From an uncultured Eubacteriales bacterium (GTDB lineage: Bacteria; Bacillota; Clostridia; Monoglobales; Monoglobaceae), in assembly GCA_905205855.1 (NCBI GenBank), contig CAJLFL010000077.1, forward strand, positions 1 through 8,551: DNA of 8,551 nt, given 5' to 3'. This document shows positions 1 to 5,920 of the stretch, in pieces (within the stretch, counting starts at the first letter, position 1; each line of letters opens with the position of its first letter). The position numbers and the translations under genes are program-made. A model generated the notes under the pieces. The model was not told the origin of the DNA, did not search any database, and was given only the letters and a program-made list of their open reading frames with translations.

Positions 1-107
1 ACCGCACCTATACTCCGATAAGATTTATCTCGGAGGAGCTTGGCGCAGACGTTGAATGGTTTGAGAATACACAAAGAGTTGTTATTACCAAACAGCAGCA
101 AGAATAA
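1..107 (+). CDS. C-terminal end of a stalk-domain (copper amine oxidase N-like) protein, partial
   Basis: The reading frame is open from base 3 and ends at a TAA at 105-107, giving the last 34 residues of a protein that begins outside the window. The visible sequence has the hallmark of the Firmicutes 'stalk domain' family (copper amine oxidase N-terminal domain, PF07833): R-T-Y-T-P-I-R-F-I-S-E-E-L-G-A, then D-V-E-W and a final short strand T-Q-R-V-V-I-T, followed by a glutamine-rich end. In this family the motif usually lies in secreted or wall-associated proteins, where it acts as a structural module rather than as an oxidase; that is family knowledge and not visible here. The rest of the protein, including any signal peptide or catalytic domain, cannot be seen, so no specific function is given. 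A strong terminator 27 bases after the stop separates it from recA. Confidence 0.75.
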   Translation, partial: RTYTPIRFISEELGADVEWFENTQRVVITKQQQE

Positions 108-133
108 TCAGAGTAATAATTAGATTTAAGACA

Positions 134-180
134 AAGCTCCTGTGCTGAATTCGGCGCAGGAGTTTTGCTATTTCTTTTTG
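134..180 (+). terminator. Intrinsic terminator after the stalk-domain gene
   Basis: The arms at 134-147 and 152-165 can form a 14-bp stem, with three G-T wobbles, around the loop AATT. Thymine-rich sequence follows to 180. It lies after the stop at 105-107 and before the recA promoter, so it insulates recA from upstream transcription. Confidence 0.85.
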
Positions 181-198
181 GTTTTAATTAAAAATCCC

Positions 199-227
199 TT
201 GACAGCGTGCAGCAGGTATTTTATAAT
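199..227 (+). promoter_or_regulatory. Perfect-consensus sigma-A-type promoter of the recA operon
   Basis: TTGACA at 199-204 and TATAAT at 222-227 match both consensus hexamers exactly, with the ideal 17-bp spacer. Transcription should start near 234, giving a leader of about 50 bases before recA. I searched the leader and flanks by eye for the Firmicutes LexA box (GAAC-N4-GTTC type) and did not see one. Confidence 0.9.
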
Positions 228-283
228 AATATAGGGTTTGTTTGTAGTTTTATATGAATAGCCGAAAGAAAAGGAGAAAAATC

Positions 284-1357
284 ATGGACGAGCAAAAAAG
301 AAAGGCGCTTGAAAACGTCTTTGGAAATATAGAAAAGCAGTACGGCAGCGGTGCGGTTATGCGCCTTGGTGAAAAGCCTGTAACAAATGTTGAGGCAATT
401 CCGACAGGCTCTATGGCATTGGATATTGCACTCGGAATAGGCGGTGTACCGCGCGGCAGAATCGTTGAGATATACGGCCCAGAATCCTCAGGTAAGACTA
501 CTGTTGCATTACATATTGTTGCAGAGGCACAAAAACTGGGCGGCGAAGCTGCATTTATTGATGCGGAGCATGCTCTTGATCCGGTTTATGCCGAGCAGCT
601 TGGCGTCAGAATTGATGATTTGATTGTATCGCAGCCTGACACCGGAGAGCAGGCTCTTGAAATTACAGAGCAGCTTGTACGTTCGGGCGCTATTGACGTC
701 ATAGTTGTTGACTCTGTTGCGGCTTTGGTGCCAAGACAGGAGATAGAAGGACTTATGGGCGATGCACATGTCGGATTGCAGGCGCGTCTGATGTCGCAGG
801 CGCTTAGAAAGCTTACCAGCGTAATCAGTAAGTCAAATACCACCGCTATCTTTATCAATCAGCTGCGTGAGAAGGTAGGCGTTATGTTCGGAAACCCGGA
901 AACAACACCGGGCGGACGTGCGCTTAAATTCTATTCCTCCGTCAGAATGGAAGTAAGACGTGTTGAGTCTATTAAAAGCGATGGCGGTATGGTGGGTAAC
1001 CATACAAAAGTAAAGGTTGTAAAGAATAAAGTTGCTCCGCCTTTTAAAGAAGCGGAATTTGATATTATTTACGGTGAGGGTATATCAAAAGAAGGTAACA
1101 TTCTTGATGTTGCGGTTGATTTTGATATAATAAATAAAAGCGGTTCGTGGTTCTCGTATAACGGAGAGCGCCTCGGTCAGGGCAGAGAGGGCGTAAAGAA
1201 GATTTTAAAGGATAATCCTGAGCTTTGCCGTGAGATAGAATTAAAGGTCAGAGAGGCGGCAGAGTTGCCTATTCCTCATGATGGCGAGGAAACAGATGCA
1301 ACGCCGTTTACCCCGGTATCAAAGCCCGCAAAGCCCAAAAAGAGTAAGGGCGAATAA
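284..1357 (+). CDS. recA: RecA recombinase
   Basis: RecA polymerises on single-stranded DNA, uses ATP to drive homologous pairing and strand exchange, and stimulates LexA self-cleavage. The 357-residue protein has the full family signature: Walker A GPESSGKTT at 65-73, the catalytic-glutamate segment FIDAEHALDP at 91-100, Walker B VIVVDSVAA at 139-147, DNA-binding loop L1 near 153-164, and loop L2 from REKVGVMFGN to PGG at about 195-211. The ATG at 284 is chosen because AAGGAG at 271-276 lies 7 bases before it and the protein then begins MDEQKRKAL as is typical; an in-frame ATG at 254 would add ten basic residues and has no such site. The tail after about residue 330 ends in a lysine-rich segment (KPAKPKKSKGE), unlike the strongly acidic tail of E. 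coli RecA. recX follows two bases after the stop. Confidence 0.98.
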   Translation: MDEQKRKALENVFGNIEKQYGSGAVMRLGEKPVTNVEAIPTGSMALDIALGIGGVPRGRIVEIYGPESSGKTTVALHIVAEAQKLGGEAAFIDAEHALDPVYAEQLGVRIDDLIVSQPDTGEQALEITEQLVRSGAIDVIVVDSVAALVPRQEIEGLMGDAHVGLQARLMSQALRKLTSVISKSNTTAIFINQLREKVGVMFGNPETTPGGRALKFYSSVRMEVRRVESIKSDGGMVGNHTKVKVVKNKVAPPFKEAEFDIIYGEGISKEGNILDVAVDFDIINKSGSWFSYNGERLGQGREGVKKILKDNPELCREIELKVREAAELPIPHDGEETDATPFTPVSKPAKPKKSKGE

Positions 1358-1359
1358 TT

Positions 1360-1845
1360 ATGCCGGAGGAGCGTATATTGCTAAAGGCGCGCGGAAGTGC
1401 TGCCGCGATGCTCGGCAGAAAAATGCTGACTTGTCATGAGCTTTTTGACCGTTTATGTAAAAAAGGCTTTGATAAAGAAACAGCGGAAAAGGTTGTTTCG
1501 GAATTTGTTGAGTCAGGCTATCTCAATGACCTCAGGTATGCTGAAATGTATATCGCCGATTCTGCGGCTTTGGGCGCAAAGGGAATGTTCAGAATACGGC
1601 GCGAGCTTATGCAAAAGGGAATTTCGGCATCAGTTATAGAGGCTGCAGCGGATGAGGCGGAGCCTGACACTGAATCCGCACTGAGAGATTATATAGAGCA
1701 GAGAAACCTTTGCAGCCGCGTACACAGCAGGCGCGAGCTGGAAAATCTCAAGGTGCGTTTGGTACGCCGCGGATATTCTCTATATGAGATAAACGGTGTA
1801 TTGTCAGATTATGAGTTTTGCTTTGATGATGACAGCCGGTGGTAA
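1360..1845 (+). CDS. recX: RecX family regulator of RecA
   Basis: RecX binds within RecA filaments and modulates, usually inhibits, their growth and ATPase activity in the cytoplasm. The 161-residue protein is made of the expected three-helix repeats: a first unit around ML-x-R-K-M-L-T-x-x-E-L-x-x-R-L-x-x-K-G-F (about 17-37), the diagnostic V-E-S-G-Y-L-N-D-L-R-Y-A segment at about 50-61, the R-R-E-L-M-Q-K-G-I-S unit in the middle, and a last unit V-R-L-V-R-R-G-Y-S near 133-141. The length is normal for the family. The start is the ATG two bases after the recA stop, with a purine-rich stretch (AAGGG) inside the end of recA as a likely ribosome binding site, so translation is probably coupled. 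Position directly after recA in the same operon agrees with its role as RecA partner. Confidence 0.93.
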   Translation: MPEERILLKARGSAAAMLGRKMLTCHELFDRLCKKGFDKETAEKVVSEFVESGYLNDLRYAEMYIADSAALGAKGMFRIRRELMQKGISASVIEAAADEAEPDTESALRDYIEQRNLCSRVHSRRELENLKVRLVRRGYSLYEINGVLSDYEFCFDDDSRW

Positions 1846-1863
1846 AAGTTAGGAGTAGTTATA

Positions 1864-3192
1864 TTGATTAAAGTTTCTATGGCATCACTCGGATGCTCTA
1901 AAAATTTGATTGACAGTGAGCAGATGCTTGGTTTGCTTGAACAATCCGGATATGAGATTGTTGAAAACGAAGAAGACGCCGATATACTTATTGTCAACAC
2001 CTGTACCTTTATTGAATCCGCAAAGATGGAATCAATAGAGTGTATACTTGAGCTTGCACAGTATAAAAAGACGGGACATTGCAAATATCTTATAGTAACA
2101 GGCTGTCTTGCACAGAGATACAAAGAACAGATATTAAGCGAACTTCCGGAGGTTGACGCTGTAATCGGCACTAATGAATATGATAAGATTGCAGATGTAA
2201 TACGCAGTTTAGATGAAGAACAGGAAAAACGGCTGTTTTGTGCTGAAACACCGCTGCTTTGCGAAACCTCGCGTTTGAGAAGTACGCCGGGATATACCGC
2301 ATACCTCAAAATAGCGGAAGGGTGTGACAATCACTGCACATATTGCGTTATTCCGTCTATCCGCGGCAGATACAGAAGCCGCCGTATGGAAGATATAATT
2401 TCTGAAGCAAAAGAACTTGCGGCAGACGGAGTGAAGGAACTGGTTGTCATAGCGCAGGATACCACACGTTACGGAAAGGATTTGTACGGTGAGTATCGTT
2501 TGGCGGAATTGCTCAGAGAATTATGTCATATAGATAATATAGAGTGGGTGAGGGTACATTATTGCTATCCGGAAATCGTTACGGATAAGCTTATAGATGT
2601 ATTTGCCGAAGAATCTAAGCTGTGCAATTATTTTGATATACCGATTCAGCATTGTTCTGACGGAATATTAAAGCGTATGGGACGGCGTACAAATAAAAAA
2701 CAGATTACAGAACTGATCGCACAAATCCGACACAGATTACCCGATGCGGTTATCCGTACATCGCTTATTGTCGGTTTCCCCGGAGAAACAGAGGAAGAAT
2801 TTGAAGAACTAAGACAATTTGTCGAGGAAACAAAGTTTGACCGTCTTGGCGTGTTTGCATACTCGCGTGAGGAGGATACTCCGGCATATGATATGGACAA
2901 TCAGATAGACGAGGAGGAAAAGGAACGCCGGCGCGAGCTTTTGATGATGGTTCAGTCTGAAATATCTCAGCAGCTTAATGAGGATAAAATAGGTAAAATC
3001 GTGCGTGTTTTGGTTGAGGACAAAGATGAGATAATCAAAAGCTATTACGGCAGAACCTATGCAGACTCAATCGAGATAGACGGCAAGGTATTCTTTAAGA
3101 GTGATAAACCCTTAAAAGAAGGCGATTTTGCAAGTGTAAAAATCGAGCAGGTTCTTGAATATGACCTGTTTGGGACAGCTACGGAGGCGTAA
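1864..3192 (+). CDS. rimO: Ribosomal protein S12 methylthiotransferase RimO
   Basis: RimO is a radical S-adenosylmethionine enzyme with two iron-sulfur clusters. It adds a methylthio group to the conserved aspartate of ribosomal protein S12 (Asp88/89 in E. coli numbering). The 442-residue protein shows all three regions. The N-terminal methylthiotransferase domain has cysteines 11 (SLGCSKN), 47 (NTCTF) and 81 (GCLAQR). The radical SAM core has the triad Cys154-x3-Cys158-x2-Cys161 in GCDNHCTYC followed by IRGRYRSR. A TRAM-type domain occupies roughly the last 65 residues. The SLGCSKN start and the segment EGCDNHCTYCVIPSIRG favour RimO over its tRNA-modifying relative MiaB. Translation starts at TTG (1864), supported by AGGAG at 1851-1855 eight bases upstream and by the family N terminus starting there. 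It sits 18 bases after recX and 3 bases before pgsA, in the same operon. Confidence 0.96.
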   Translation: MIKVSMASLGCSKNLIDSEQMLGLLEQSGYEIVENEEDADILIVNTCTFIESAKMESIECILELAQYKKTGHCKYLIVTGCLAQRYKEQILSELPEVDAVIGTNEYDKIADVIRSLDEEQEKRLFCAETPLLCETSRLRSTPGYTAYLKIAEGCDNHCTYCVIPSIRGRYRSRRMEDIISEAKELAADGVKELVVIAQDTTRYGKDLYGEYRLAELLRELCHIDNIEWVRVHYCYPEIVTDKLIDVFAEESKLCNYFDIPIQHCSDGILKRMGRRTNKKQITELIAQIRHRLPDAVIRTSLIVGFPGETEEEFEELRQFVEETKFDRLGVFAYSREEDTPAYDMDNQIDEEEKERRRELLMMVQSEISQQLNEDKIGKIVRVLVEDKDEIIKSYYGRTYADSIEIDGKVFFKSDKPLKEGDFASVKIEQVLEYDLFGTATEA

Positions 3193-3195
3193 AAT

Positions 3196-3759
3196 ATGAA
3201 CACTCCAAATAAACTTACTGTATTAAGAGTTATTTTGATACCCATATATATGATTCTGTATTTAAGCGAGTCAACAGCAGGAACGTATGCGGCAATAGCG
3301 GTATTTGTGATTGCAACCATGACTGACCAGCTTGACGGACATCTGGCGCGCAAATACAATCAGATTACAACATTCGGAAAGCTGATGGATCCGCTGGCAG
3401 ATAAGATACTTATAATGTCTGCGCTGATTTCATTTGTTGAAAAGGATATTCCGTACATAACCGCAGGTGTTGTTATGGTTATTCTTGCAAGAGAATTTAT
3501 TGTTACCGGCATAAGACTTATAGCTGTGGGTGAAAATACAGTGATTGCAGCAAGTATGTGGGGAAAATCAAAGACTGTATCGCAGTTCGTGCTTGTTATG
3601 GGTGTTATGGTGTTTGATATTATAACTTCACATTTTCCGGCAGCTGAGCCGGTATGCAATGTTCTTATCCTGATAATGGTTATCGTTGCGGTTGCGTTAA
3701 CAATCTATTCGGGATTGGATTATATTATAAAAAATAAGACGCTTATAACATTTAAGTAG
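3196..3759 (+). CDS. pgsA: CDP-diacylglycerol-glycerol-3-phosphate 3-phosphatidyltransferase
   Basis: The enzyme converts CDP-diacylglycerol and glycerol 3-phosphate to phosphatidylglycerol phosphate and CMP, the committed step to phosphatidylglycerol and cardiolipin, in the inner membrane. The 187-residue protein is strongly hydrophobic, with about five to six membrane segments. It contains an exact CDP-alcohol phosphotransferase motif D-x2-D-G-x2-A-R-x8-G-x3-D-x3-D, with Asp44, Asp47, Gly48, Ala51, Arg52, Gly61, Asp65 and Asp69. The start NTPNKLTVLRVILIP is typical of PgsA. The RBS GGAGG (3183-3187) lies inside the last codons of rimO, eight bases before the ATG, so the two genes are translationally linked. 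In many Clostridia pgsA lies between rimO and cinA/recA; here recA and recX come before rimO and no cinA is present. Confidence 0.95.
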   Translation: MNTPNKLTVLRVILIPIYMILYLSESTAGTYAAIAVFVIATMTDQLDGHLARKYNQITTFGKLMDPLADKILIMSALISFVEKDIPYITAGVVMVILAREFIVTGIRLIAVGENTVIAASMWGKSKTVSQFVLVMGVMVFDIITSHFPAAEPVCNVLILIMVIVAVALTIYSGLDYIIKNKTLITFK

Positions 3760-3835
3760 AATATTATTGTATAAACATAAGTAAATATTACAAAAGAAAA
3801 TATATTTAAAGTACAGATTTAAAGGAGGAGAAAGA

Positions 3836-4066
3836 ATGGATGTTTTTCAGACGGTAAAAGAGGTTACGGCGGAGCAGCTTGAGGTTGATCCCGAAATTAT
3901 CACTCCGGACGCTTCTTTTATAGATGACCTTGAGGCGGATTCACTTGACATAGTGGAATTGATGATGGAGCTTGAAGAAACATTTGATATTGAAATTCCG
4001 GATGAGGATGCGGAAAAGATTTCTACTGTTGCAGACGCTGTAGAATATATAAAGGAAAGACAGTAA
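3836..4066 (+). CDS. acpP: Acyl carrier protein
   Basis: The carrier holds growing acyl chains on a 4'-phosphopantetheine arm during fatty acid synthesis. The 76-residue acidic protein has the canonical modification site E-A-D-S-L-D-I-V-E-L at 33-42, with Ser36 the attachment residue, and the family ending D-A-V-E-Y-I. A very strong ribosome binding site (AAAGGAGGAG at 3821-3830) lies just upstream, in keeping with the high abundance of this protein. The 76-base gap from pgsA contains AT-rich sequence only; I saw no convincing promoter or terminator in it, so acpP may be read through from the recA operon or use a weak local promoter. acpP followed by rnc is a common arrangement in Firmicutes, but here 214 bases of structured DNA separate them. 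Confidence 0.96.
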   Translation: MDVFQTVKEVTAEQLEVDPEIITPDASFIDDLEADSLDIVELMMELEETFDIEIPDEDAEKISTVADAVEYIKERQ

Positions 4067-4114
4067 AAAAGTAAGATTTTAGCAAGATATTGCTATGAAT
4101 AGATTGTCCAAAGC

Positions 4115-4191
4115 CCATATTTCGCTTACCAAGCCATGGCGGAATCAGGGAACGGCGTTTTATTCAAAATGAAATTTTTTGCGAAATATGG
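4115..4191 (+). repeat. 11-bp perfect inverted repeat upstream of rnc
   Basis: CCATATTTCGC at 4115-4125 is the exact reverse complement of GCGAAATATGG at 4181-4191, with 55 bases between the arms. The next outer pair mismatches, then one G-T and one A-T pair could extend the stem. In RNA this would be a long-range stem enclosing AACGGCGTTT and the first copy of the 13-base direct repeat. Confidence 0.75.
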
Positions 4192-4256
4192 TTTATCAAC
4201 ACGCTCAAACGCCGCTATATGCGGCGTTTACGCATGTAAATAAAAAATGAAATTTT
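4166..4256 (+). repeat. 13-bp direct repeat pair upstream of rnc
   Basis: AAAATGAAATTTT occurs at 4166-4178 and again at 4244-4256, 78 bases apart. In both cases it follows a CGGCGTTT motif (4153-4160 and 4222-4229, the latter reading GCGGCGTTT with its preceding base), which suggests that a larger unit was duplicated and then diverged. Confidence 0.65.
4207..4229 (+). repeat. GC-rich hairpin in the rnc leader
   Basis: AAACGCCGC (4207-4215) and GCGGCGTTT (4221-4229) are perfect complements around the loop TATAT. The left arm can instead pair over 8 bp with CGGCGTTT at 4153-4160, so two mutually exclusive structures are possible. Only three thymines follow, so it is a poor terminator candidate. 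Confidence 0.7.
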
Positions 4257-4280
4257 CACGTTTACCGGGGAGAATGTTTA

Positions 4281-4934
4281 ATGGAAATCGGATATAAATT
4301 TAAAGATAAAAGCTTATTGAAGCTTGCTTTGACGCACATATCTCTTGCAAATGAGAAAAATATAGAAAGCAATCAAAGGCTTGAATTTTTGGGCGACAGC
4401 GTTTTGTCCTTTACTGTTGCCGAATACATATATGACAGGTATAAAGACCTGGACGAAGGCAGACTTACCGAAATCAGGGCAGCTTCCGTGTGCGAGAAAG
4501 CGCTTGCCGAGGCGGCTCGCAGAATTGATTTGGGCAGTATGATAATGTTCGGCAAATCTGAAATGATATGCGGCGGAAAGTACAAGGATTCTATCTTGGC
4601 GGACACCTTTGAGGCGGTCTTGGGCGCAATATGTCTTGACGGCGGAATTGAGCCGGCAAAAAAATGGGCGCTCGGATGGCTTAATGAAACAATAGAGGCT
4701 TCCTCCAAGCTGGATTTCAGAAACTATAAGTCAGAAATTCAGAATTATTTCCAAAAACGCGATAAAGGAACTGAGGTCGTCACGTACAAAATGATTGACA
4801 AAAGCGGTCCCGACCATGCGCCTGTATTTACGGTAGAGGCGGTCTATCACGGAAAGGTAATAGGAAAGGGTAAAGCCGGCAACCGCAAGGCGGCTGAACA
4901 GCATGCAGCGCGGGATGCGTTTTCTAAGCTATGA
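4281..4934 (+). CDS. rnc: Ribonuclease III
   Basis: RNase III cuts double-stranded RNA, releasing rRNA precursors and processing some mRNAs. The 217-residue protein has an N-terminal nuclease domain with the signature QRLEFLGDS at 32-40 and the metal-binding residues Glu35, Asp39, Asp108 and Glu111 (ADTFEAVLGA). The C-terminal double-stranded RNA-binding domain (about 146-217) starts at YKSEIQNYFQK and ends with the G-K-G-K-A-G-N-R-K-A-A-E-Q-H-A-A helix. The signature has Gln32 where E. coli has Glu38, a common substitution outside the metal-binding set. GGGGAG at 4267-4272 lies eight bases before the ATG. It is slightly shorter than the usual 225-240 residues but looks complete. Its stop overlaps the start of the next gene (ATGA), so the two are cotranslated. 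The structured leader upstream may be its own substrate, by analogy with E. coli rnc autoregulation; that is inference. Confidence 0.96.
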   Translation: MEIGYKFKDKSLLKLALTHISLANEKNIESNQRLEFLGDSVLSFTVAEYIYDRYKDLDEGRLTEIRAASVCEKALAEAARRIDLGSMIMFGKSEMICGGKYKDSILADTFEAVLGAICLDGGIEPAKKWALGWLNETIEASSKLDFRNYKSEIQNYFQKRDKGTEVVTYKMIDKSGPDHAPVFTVEAVYHGKVIGKGKAGNRKAAEQHAARDAFSKL

Positions 4935-5899
4935 AAAAGTATAACATACCTATATTTATACCTCATGAAGGCTGTCCGCATGATTGTGTATTCTGTAATC
5001 AGCGTAAGATAACAGGAGTTTCCACCACGGTTAAGCCAAGTGATGCCGAAAGGATAATTGAGGAATACCTCGGTTATTTGCCGAATAAAGAAAAAACCAT
5101 AGAGGCAGCTTTTTTCGGCGGCAGCTTTACAGGACTTCCGCTTGAGCTTCAGGAGGAGTTTTATCGTGCTGCAGCTAAGTTCCGTCCGCAAATCAACGGT
5201 ATAAGATTGTCAACCCGGCCGGATTATATAAATGATGATACACTTGAGCTTGCAGAAAAATATGGTGTAACAATGATAGAGCTTGGTGCACAGTCTGCCT
5301 CGGACAAGGTTTTGAGCATGAATAACCGCGGACATACCTTTGAACAGACATGTACTGCCGTTGAAAAAATCAAAGCGCGCAAAATAGGCGTTGGACTTCA
5401 GATGATGACGGGAATGTATGGTTCAACCGCGGAAGTCGACATACTCACGGCAAAAAAGCTGACGGAGTTAAAACCTGATTGTGCGAGGATATATCCGGTT
5501 CTTGTGCTGAAAGACACTGCACTGGAAAAATTATATTTAAGCGGAGAATATACTCCGCTGACGCTTGAAAAAGCTGTTGAAGTTTCTGCGGCAGCGCTTG
5601 AAGAATTTGATAAATACAGTATTCCGGTAATAAGGATAGGTCTGCATATAGGCGAGGATTTGCGAGAACCGGGAAACGTAGCTGCAGGTCCGCTGCACCC
5701 GGCACTCGGCGAACTTATCGAGGGCAGAGTATGGCGCAGCAGAATTGAAAAGGAGATACAGAAAAATGATGCAGAAAGCAAGAATACGGAAATCCGTGTG
5801 CCTAAGTGCATGGTTTCAAAAGCGGTAGGGCACAAACGCTGTAATCTGGTTTATTTTAAAGAAAAATACGGAATAAATATAAAAATAATCGGTGTGTAG
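4931..5899 (+). CDS. Elp3-like radical SAM protein lacking the acetyltransferase domain
   Basis: The 322-residue protein is a radical S-adenosylmethionine enzyme. Cysteines 15, 19 and 22 in GCPHDCVFC form the CxxxCxxC site for the 4Fe-4S cluster, and the core continues with GGSFTG (63-68), STRPDYI (94-100), ELGAQSASDKVL (117-128) and GLQMMTG (155-161). These segments place it with the Elp3-type radical SAM family (COG1243-like). The GNAT acetyltransferase domain of true Elp3 is absent, because the protein ends soon after the barrel with a short GHKRCN-containing tail. Elp3 modifies wobble uridines in tRNA; whether this short clostridial form does so is unknown, and I give no symbol. It overlaps rnc by four bases and has no clear ribosome binding site of its own, so it is probably translated by coupling. 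In many Clostridia it is followed by smc and ftsY; here a terminator follows. Confidence 0.85.
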   Translation: MKKYNIPIFIPHEGCPHDCVFCNQRKITGVSTTVKPSDAERIIEEYLGYLPNKEKTIEAAFFGGSFTGLPLELQEEFYRAAAKFRPQINGIRLSTRPDYINDDTLELAEKYGVTMIELGAQSASDKVLSMNNRGHTFEQTCTAVEKIKARKIGVGLQMMTGMYGSTAEVDILTAKKLTELKPDCARIYPVLVLKDTALEKLYLSGEYTPLTLEKAVEVSAAALEEFDKYSIPVIRIGLHIGEDLREPGNVAAGPLHPALGELIEGRVWRSRIEKEIQKNDAESKNTEIRVPKCMVSKAVGHKRCNLVYFKEKYGINIKIIGV

Positions 5900-5918
5900 T
5901 TTACACCGATTATTTTTT
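5881..5918. terminator. Bidirectional terminator between the radical SAM gene and bioY
   Basis: A perfect 15-bp stem (5881-5895 with 5903-5917) closes a 7-base loop (5896-5902). The forward strand ends in six thymines and the reverse strand also runs into thymines, so it can serve both converging genes. The left arm encodes the last residues of the radical SAM protein, its stop codon (5897-5899) lies in the loop, and the bioY stop codon starts four bases after the stem. Confidence 0.93.
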
Positions 5919-5920
5919 GT

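Larger units (their letters stand above)
4067..4280 (+). other. Repeat-rich, structured intergenic block between acpP and rnc
   Basis: This 214-base stretch holds no convincing gene but has much internal symmetry. Features: a small hairpin (TAGCAA / TTGCTA, 4080-4095); an 11-bp perfect inverted repeat (4115-4125 with 4181-4191); a 9-bp GC-rich hairpin (4207-4229); a short overlapping hairpin (TTTAC 4227-4231 with GTAAA 4236-4240); a 13-bp direct repeat; and three copies of a CGGCGTTT-type motif in both orientations. It ends with the rnc ribosome binding site. It could be the 5' leader of the rnc mRNA, a processing site between acpP and rnc, or a small dispersed non-coding repeat; the sequence alone does not decide. 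No thymine tract follows any of the hairpins, so none looks like a standard terminator. Confidence 0.6.

Noticed and set aside
254..283. Upstream in-frame ATG that would extend RecA by ten residues
   Set aside because: The added residues are a basic stretch unlike RecA N termini, and the good ribosome binding site (271-276) serves the ATG at 284.
1809..2330. 173-codon reverse-strand open frame
   Set aside because: It lies opposite rimO, which has all the family motifs. The reverse frame has serine-rich, low-information sequence and no recognisable domain, so it is an antisense shadow.
3760..3835. Promoter or FapR-type operator before acpP
   Set aside because: The spacer is AT-rich and offers several poor -10-like hexamers, but none is paired with a good -35 at proper spacing, and no FapR-like palindrome is visible.
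4095..4172. 25-codon forward open frame (starting MNRLSKAHIS) upstream of rnc, a possible leader peptide
   Set aside because: No ribosome binding site precedes the ATG, the frame runs through the inverted and direct repeats, and there is no run of a regulatory codon. It remains a possibility only if ribosome profiling shows it.
4207..4240. GC-rich hairpin before rnc as an intrinsic terminator for acpP
   Set aside because: Only three thymines follow the stem on either strand, so it does not fit a standard terminator.
4067..4280. Known riboswitch in the acpP-rnc spacer
   Set aside because: I saw none of the conserved core sequences I would recognise for common riboswitch classes; a covariance-model search would be decisive.
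5398..5835. 145-codon reverse-strand open frame opposite the radical SAM gene
   Set aside because: The forward frame is a clear radical SAM protein. The reverse frame is serine-rich, shows no motif and has no convincing start context.
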